Shown piece after piece: positions 61,263 through 64,000 of a stretch of 64,000 nt of DNA. Position 1 is the stretch's first letter, and every line of letters starts with the position of its first letter. This stretch comes from Vibrio methylphosphonaticus (lineage in GTDB: Bacteria > Pseudomonadota > Gammaproteobacteria > Enterobacterales > Vibrionaceae): positions 24,120 through 88,119 of the forward strand of contig NZ_JAMKMS010000018.1 of the NCBI RefSeq assembly GCF_023634655.1. Reading direction: 5' to 3'. The notes under the pieces are model-generated. The model was given only the letters and a program-made list of their open reading frames with translations, was not told the DNA's origin and did not search any database. The translations under genes and the position numbers were made by a program.

Positions 61263-61275
61263 GTTACGCTGTCAC
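61263..61275. promoter_or_regulatory. Near-consensus matS site in the matP leader
   Basis: GTTACGCTGTCAC differs from GTGACRNYGTCAC only at the third base. It lies 27-39 bases before the matP start codon, where bound MatP could affect its own transcription. Confidence 0.4.
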
Positions 61276-61301
61276 TCTAACCAATGTCGAGGCAATTTTT
61301 A

Positions 61302-61754
61302 ATGAAATACCAACAACTTGAAAACCTAGAGTGTGGTTGGAAGTGGCAATATTTGTCTAAAAAACATCGAGATGGTGAAAATATCACCCGGTATGTCGAT
61401 ACTAGTGAGATAGAGCACGCTGTTTCACAATTAAAAGCCATTGAATATGAGCCTACACTCGTCTTAGATTGGATCAGCGAGCATATGTCATTGGAAGTAG
61501 ACAACAAGCTTAAGCAAGCGATCCGTGCAAAAAGAAAACGTCATTACAATGCGGAGCAGGTTCATACCAAGAAGAAGTCTATTGATTTGGACTATCGAGT
61601 ATGGGAAAAACTGTCATATCGAGCAAATGAATTGGGATGCACGCTATCGGAGGCAATTGAATATTTACTTAGTGAAGCATCGCGAAGCGAAAAGGCAACC
61701 AAAACAGTAAGTAGTTTAAAGCAAGATCTGAGTAAGTTACTAGGTGATGATTAA
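61302..61754 (+). CDS. matP: Macrodomain Ter protein MatP
   Basis: A 150-residue DNA-binding protein that bridges matS sites, condenses the chromosome terminus and ties it to the division machinery. Length and sequence follow E. coli MatP (MKYQQLENLECGWKW, ARRKRHYNAEQVHTKKKSIDLDYRVWEKL, SSLKQDLSKLLGDD). It has an N-terminal four-helix bundle, a ribbon-helix-helix and a C-terminal coiled coil. ATG 61302 has GAGG about 9 bases upstream. It is divergent from the Lon-like gene with about 170 bases between starts. The DUF3634 gene follows after 17 bases. Confidence 0.97.
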   Translation: MKYQQLENLECGWKWQYLSKKHRDGENITRYVDTSEIEHAVSQLKAIEYEPTLVLDWISEHMSLEVDNKLKQAIRAKRKRHYNAEQVHTKKKSIDLDYRVWEKLSYRANELGCTLSEAIEYLLSEASRSEKATKTVSSLKQDLSKLLGDD

Positions 61755-61771
61755 CAAGGAAGGGTAGGTTA

Positions 61772-62083
61772 ATGCTGTATGTTATTTTAATTGGCGCTGT
61801 TTTGGTCTTTTGGTTAGTTGCGATTGATCGTCCGGTACTCACTGTACAAGTTAAAGACGGTAAAATTACGAATATTAAAGGGCACATTCCACCTTCATTT
61901 AACCATAATCTCAAGGAGATTGCTGAAAGGGACAATATTACTGGCCTTTTAAAAGTATACCAAACACGATCAGGGATGACCTTAAAGTTTTCTAAAGAAA
62001 TTAATAAAAAGAGCCAGCAAAAAATACGTAATGTATTTCCATTCCAAAGTTTTAAATCTAAAGGGCGTAAAAAGTCTAGGTAG
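61772..62083 (+). CDS. DUF3634 family small membrane protein
   Basis: A 103-residue protein matching DUF3634. One N-terminal membrane helix (MLYVILIGAVLVFWLVAI) is followed by a beta segment VLTVQVKDGKITNIKGHIPPSF. A helical region LKEIAERDNITGLLKVY comes next, and the tail is strongly basic (KSKGRKKSR). It is probably anchored in the inner membrane with the rest in the cytoplasm. No function is known for the family. GGAAGGG stands about 8 bases before the ATG. Its 17-base distance from matP suggests cotranscription. Confidence 0.85.
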   Translation: MLYVILIGAVLVFWLVAIDRPVLTVQVKDGKITNIKGHIPPSFNHNLKEIAERDNITGLLKVYQTRSGMTLKFSKEINKKSQQKIRNVFPFQSFKSKGRKKSR

Positions 62084-62113
62084 CAGCCCGGCTGCTACCA
62101 CAAAATTTCAGCA

Positions 62114-62365
62114 TTAGCCTTGTGCTGCTATTTCTCTTTCATCCCAAATTTTCATTAGCGTGCGGCGTGCATCCGAATCAAGCATTTGTATCCTTCTGCA
62201 TGTCCAGTTTTCTGCTACATAGTCCGCCATTTCAAGTGAAATAGGGTTGTTCTCGGTTAAATACGTATCTAATGCTATTTCAGTTTCCAAGAGTGAGAGA
62301 CCTTCTGTATCCCATTTTTTGATTCGAGCGAAACTTGTTTCAAACCACATTAAAGGCAGTGTCAT
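62114..62365 (-). CDS. Unrecognised small acidic protein
   Basis: An 83-residue soluble, helical, acidic protein that I do not recognise. Trp is frequent (MWFE, KKWDTEG, ENWTCRR, KIWDERE). I use ATG 62365 (MTLPLMWFET), which has GGAG 7 bases upstream; ATG 62377 and the longer frame to 62488 would add an unlikely hydrophobic stretch with no ribosome site. It converges on the DUF3634 gene with only 30 bases between stops. Upstream lies the gene-free tail, so its promoter must be there. It is probably a real gene because codon use and amino-acid pattern look normal. Confidence 0.6.
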   Translation of the reverse strand: MTLPLMWFETSFARIKKWDTEGLSLLETEIALDTYLTENNPISLEMADYVAENWTCRRIQMLDSDARRTLMKIWDEREIAAQG

Positions 62366-63189
62366 AGAATACTCCATTTCTATAAGTGTATTTTTAAAGC
62401 TTTGTTTTCTGATTATTAGAATAATGAAATATGTAATTGTGTAAAGGACTAAAGTTAAAAATAGAGAATAAAAATTTATAAATAACAATCACCATTATCA
62501 CTTTTAATTTATATTCAATTTATTATTCACTACACCAATTACAATTCAGCTAGTAGTTCTTGCTTTCATTCACGAGGTTTATATTAATGATTTCACCAAG
62601 ATTAATAATAGTTGGTTATTATATTCGTGAGTTTATTCTAATGTAGACCTCACTTTATTTTACTATATACCTCTGTTATGACTATCTAATCTTGCCCAGC
62701 AATAAATTTCATACTTAATGTTTACTTTATTGGCTTTTCTCTCAAATGATCGAAGAGTGATAACCCGTATAGATCTGGTTTTTCATCGCCATACTCATTA
62801 TAGCGCACTATAACTTATTTCCTTTAGGGAGAAGAATCTCTGATTCTCGCCAGTACCGACATCTCAAATACAATGAGGCCTGACACGATAAACAATAAAA
62901 CTTCCTTTAAAGAATAGTTCCTGAGAAAGCATAACGTGTGCGCTTCAGTTGCTTCGTAAGTTATGATTACATTAGTTATAACCAGCCATAAAAGAAGACC
63001 AAACCAATTCTAAACTTCGAAAACCATTGTTAATGCCGACAAACGATCATCAGTGTTACGGAGCGATATAAAAGTAGGGGTCATAACACGATCAGCTCTG
63101 ATATGAGATATAACTGTGGCGACACTTAAAACTCCTTGAGGATAGTTTTATAACTATCATTAAATTCTAACAAAACAACCTAAGTGACG

Positions 63190-63225
63190 CTGTAACACTT
63201 TATTATCCTAGTAAAAGTGTTACAG
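63190..63225. repeat. Perfect 12-bp inverted repeat
   Basis: CTGTAACACTTT and AAAGTGTTACAG flank a 12-base spacer. There is no T-run, so it is not a usual terminator. It could be a recombination site arm, an operator or an RNA hairpin. Confidence 0.85.
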
Positions 63226-63312
63226 CCAGCCATGCCGGTTTGTATATATAGAGGTTAATGCAAGTCCATTGGCCAACATACAGCTGATATTTATCAGTTT
63301 GGAAACTACATA

Positions 63313-63399
63313 ATGAGCGTTAGTCGTGTCTTCATGCCAGCAGTTATGAATGAAGCTGAACAATACGAACTCGTCAACGCTCACGTCTTCGTGCGTTGA
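63313..63399 (+). CDS. Possible 28-residue small protein
   Basis: An ATG preceded by GGA (about 10 bases upstream) opens a frame of 28 codons reading MSVSRVFMPAVMNEAEQYEL and eight more residues. The composition looks protein-like but is too short to judge. It could equally be a chance frame or a remnant of a lost gene. Confidence 0.2.
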   Translation: MSVSRVFMPAVMNEAEQYELVNAHVFVR

Positions 63400-63743
63400 G
63401 TCAGATATATTCGAGGCTTGCATTCATTAACGAAGTATTTCTTTACAGACTAATAGATAATGTAGTTCCGTCAGTTTTTCCAGATCGAACGTTGGTGAAA
63501 AGTCGGAGTATGCACACTAATAAATTTCAGTATTTCAATGCTTAAAATGTTCTGAGTAGTGTCGATTACTTGGACGTCTACGTGAAGCGTGTGTAAGACT
63601 TTGATCGCCAAGAGAGGCAAGTTTGTTTAAACGTGAGTATGACGAGCAGACAGATTCAAAATGATAACAGCGTCAACTTGGCATCGCGGTTTTTCACGTA
63701 CGTTAGTAAGACCTAGAATCAATAAATTTCTTTTTCACTTAAT

Positions 63744-63768
63744 AGTAATTCCCATTGGGATAATTACT
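63744..63768. repeat. Imperfect inverted repeat
   Basis: AGTAATTCCC and GGGATAATTACT pair around ATT with a small bulge, in gene-free DNA. Confidence 0.6.
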
Positions 63769-63814
63769 AAGCAGACTGATATAGGTAGGTTTAGGACCGG
63801 ACATTCCAAAGTAG

Positions 63815-63843
63815 CTTTAACATTCTAGTGCATAATGCGCAGC
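63815..63843 (-). other. dif-like Xer recombination site candidate
   Basis: On the minus strand it reads GCTGCGCATTA - TGCACTA - GAATGTTAAAG. Compared from memory with Vibrio dif1 (AGTGCGCATTA - TGTATG - TTATGTTAAAT), the XerC arm matches at 9 of 11 and the XerD arm at 8 of 11. The centre is one base longer, which is unusual. It may be the resident dif, an attachment remnant of a Xer-using phage, or chance. Confidence 0.35.
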
Positions 63844-64000
63844 AGTGATGTAAGCAAGCCATTGGGATTGTATGACTCAGTAAACGGGTGAAAAGCTGTG
63901 CTAGTGAATTTTTCGATTGGTATATCAACAAGTTATAATCAGAGGTTGATAAGAATTAACGCTGGGATTACAGATGTTAAATTTAAACACCCTAGTGCGT

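Larger units (their letters stand above)
62366..64000. other. Gene-poor tail of the window
   Basis: About 1.6 kb of AT-rich DNA with stops in all frames and no gene of normal size. It contains a 12-bp-arm inverted repeat (63190-63225), a possible 28-codon frame (63313-63399), a second inverted repeat (63744-63768) and a dif-like sequence (63815-63843). Nothing here encodes a recognisable transposase, integrase or phage protein. Confidence 0.7.

Noticed and set aside
58831..62817. 14-bp sequence CGCACTATAACTTA present at 58831 and 62804
   Set aside because: A few shared 14-mers are expected by chance in 64 kb of AT-rich DNA, and the flanks do not extend the match convincingly.
63160..63262. 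Integron attC-like arrangement around the 12-bp inverted repeat
   Set aside because: The right-hand core reads GTTAATG instead of GTTRRRY and the outer arms pair poorly. No integron integrase or cassette is seen.

Overview
The window looks like about 64 kb of a Vibrionaceae main chromosome (most likely Vibrio; species not determinable from sequence alone). Gene content, protein lengths and order match the gammaproteobacterial/Vibrio pattern closely: rlmI-yccX-tusE-yccA, letA-letB-rsmF, proQ-prc, pyrD-zapC-rlmKL-uup, and rmf-fabA-lonH-matP. Nearly everything is host backbone. There is no rRNA, tRNA, CRISPR array, insertion sequence or recognisable prophage gene.

Layout: 1-582 is the 3' end of a methyl-accepting chemotaxis gene. 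1217-5513 is a polyhydroxyalkanoate (PHA) cluster, phaB-phaA-phaP-phaC. 5930-11732 holds an FKBP-like protein, a dicarboxylate/amino-acid symporter with a likely CRP site, a lipid kinase, a Cof-type phosphatase and the queuosine genes queE-queC. 11852-17758 holds a DUF2750 protein, an OmpA/TolC outer-membrane pair and the rlmI/yccX/tusE/yccA block. 17973-22206 is the polar amino-acid ABC importer aapJQMP. 22681-29509 holds a CysG-derived protein with a shrunken methyltransferase half, yajQ, a DAHP synthase, a stand-alone and apparently inactivated PpsA C-terminal domain, a DUF4442 protein, an unrecognised membrane protein and cvfB. 29965-37270 is rsmF-letB-letA plus an ABC exporter. 37354-44618 is msrC, proQ, prc, an unknown secreted protein, pepN and a DUF2835 protein. 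44774-58762 runs from the giant NAD-glutamate dehydrogenase through pyrD, zapC, rlmKL, a glutaredoxin-like gene, uup, a GlyGly-CTERM protein and rmf. 58901-62365 is fabA, a Lon-like protease, matP, a DUF3634 protein and an unknown gene. The last 1.6 kb has almost no coding potential.

Several observations place the window in the chromosome terminus (Ter) region. It encodes MatP and carries two exact matches to the MatP-binding matS consensus, about 39 kb apart (10747-10759 and 49688-49700). A one-mismatch site lies just upstream of matP. The gene-free tail contains a dif-like sequence (63815-63843). From memory, V. cholerae has fabA/matP within a few tens of kb of dif1, which fits.

I did not find a clearly new multi-gene defence or mobile system. 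The items most worth a second look are the catalytic-residue-less PpsA-C domain protein, the CysG relative with a degenerate SUMT half, a possible minus-strand small RNA at 29577-29640, the 449-residue two-helix membrane protein, the dif/matS signals with the gene-free tail, and three short tandem-repeat arrays in intergenic DNA.
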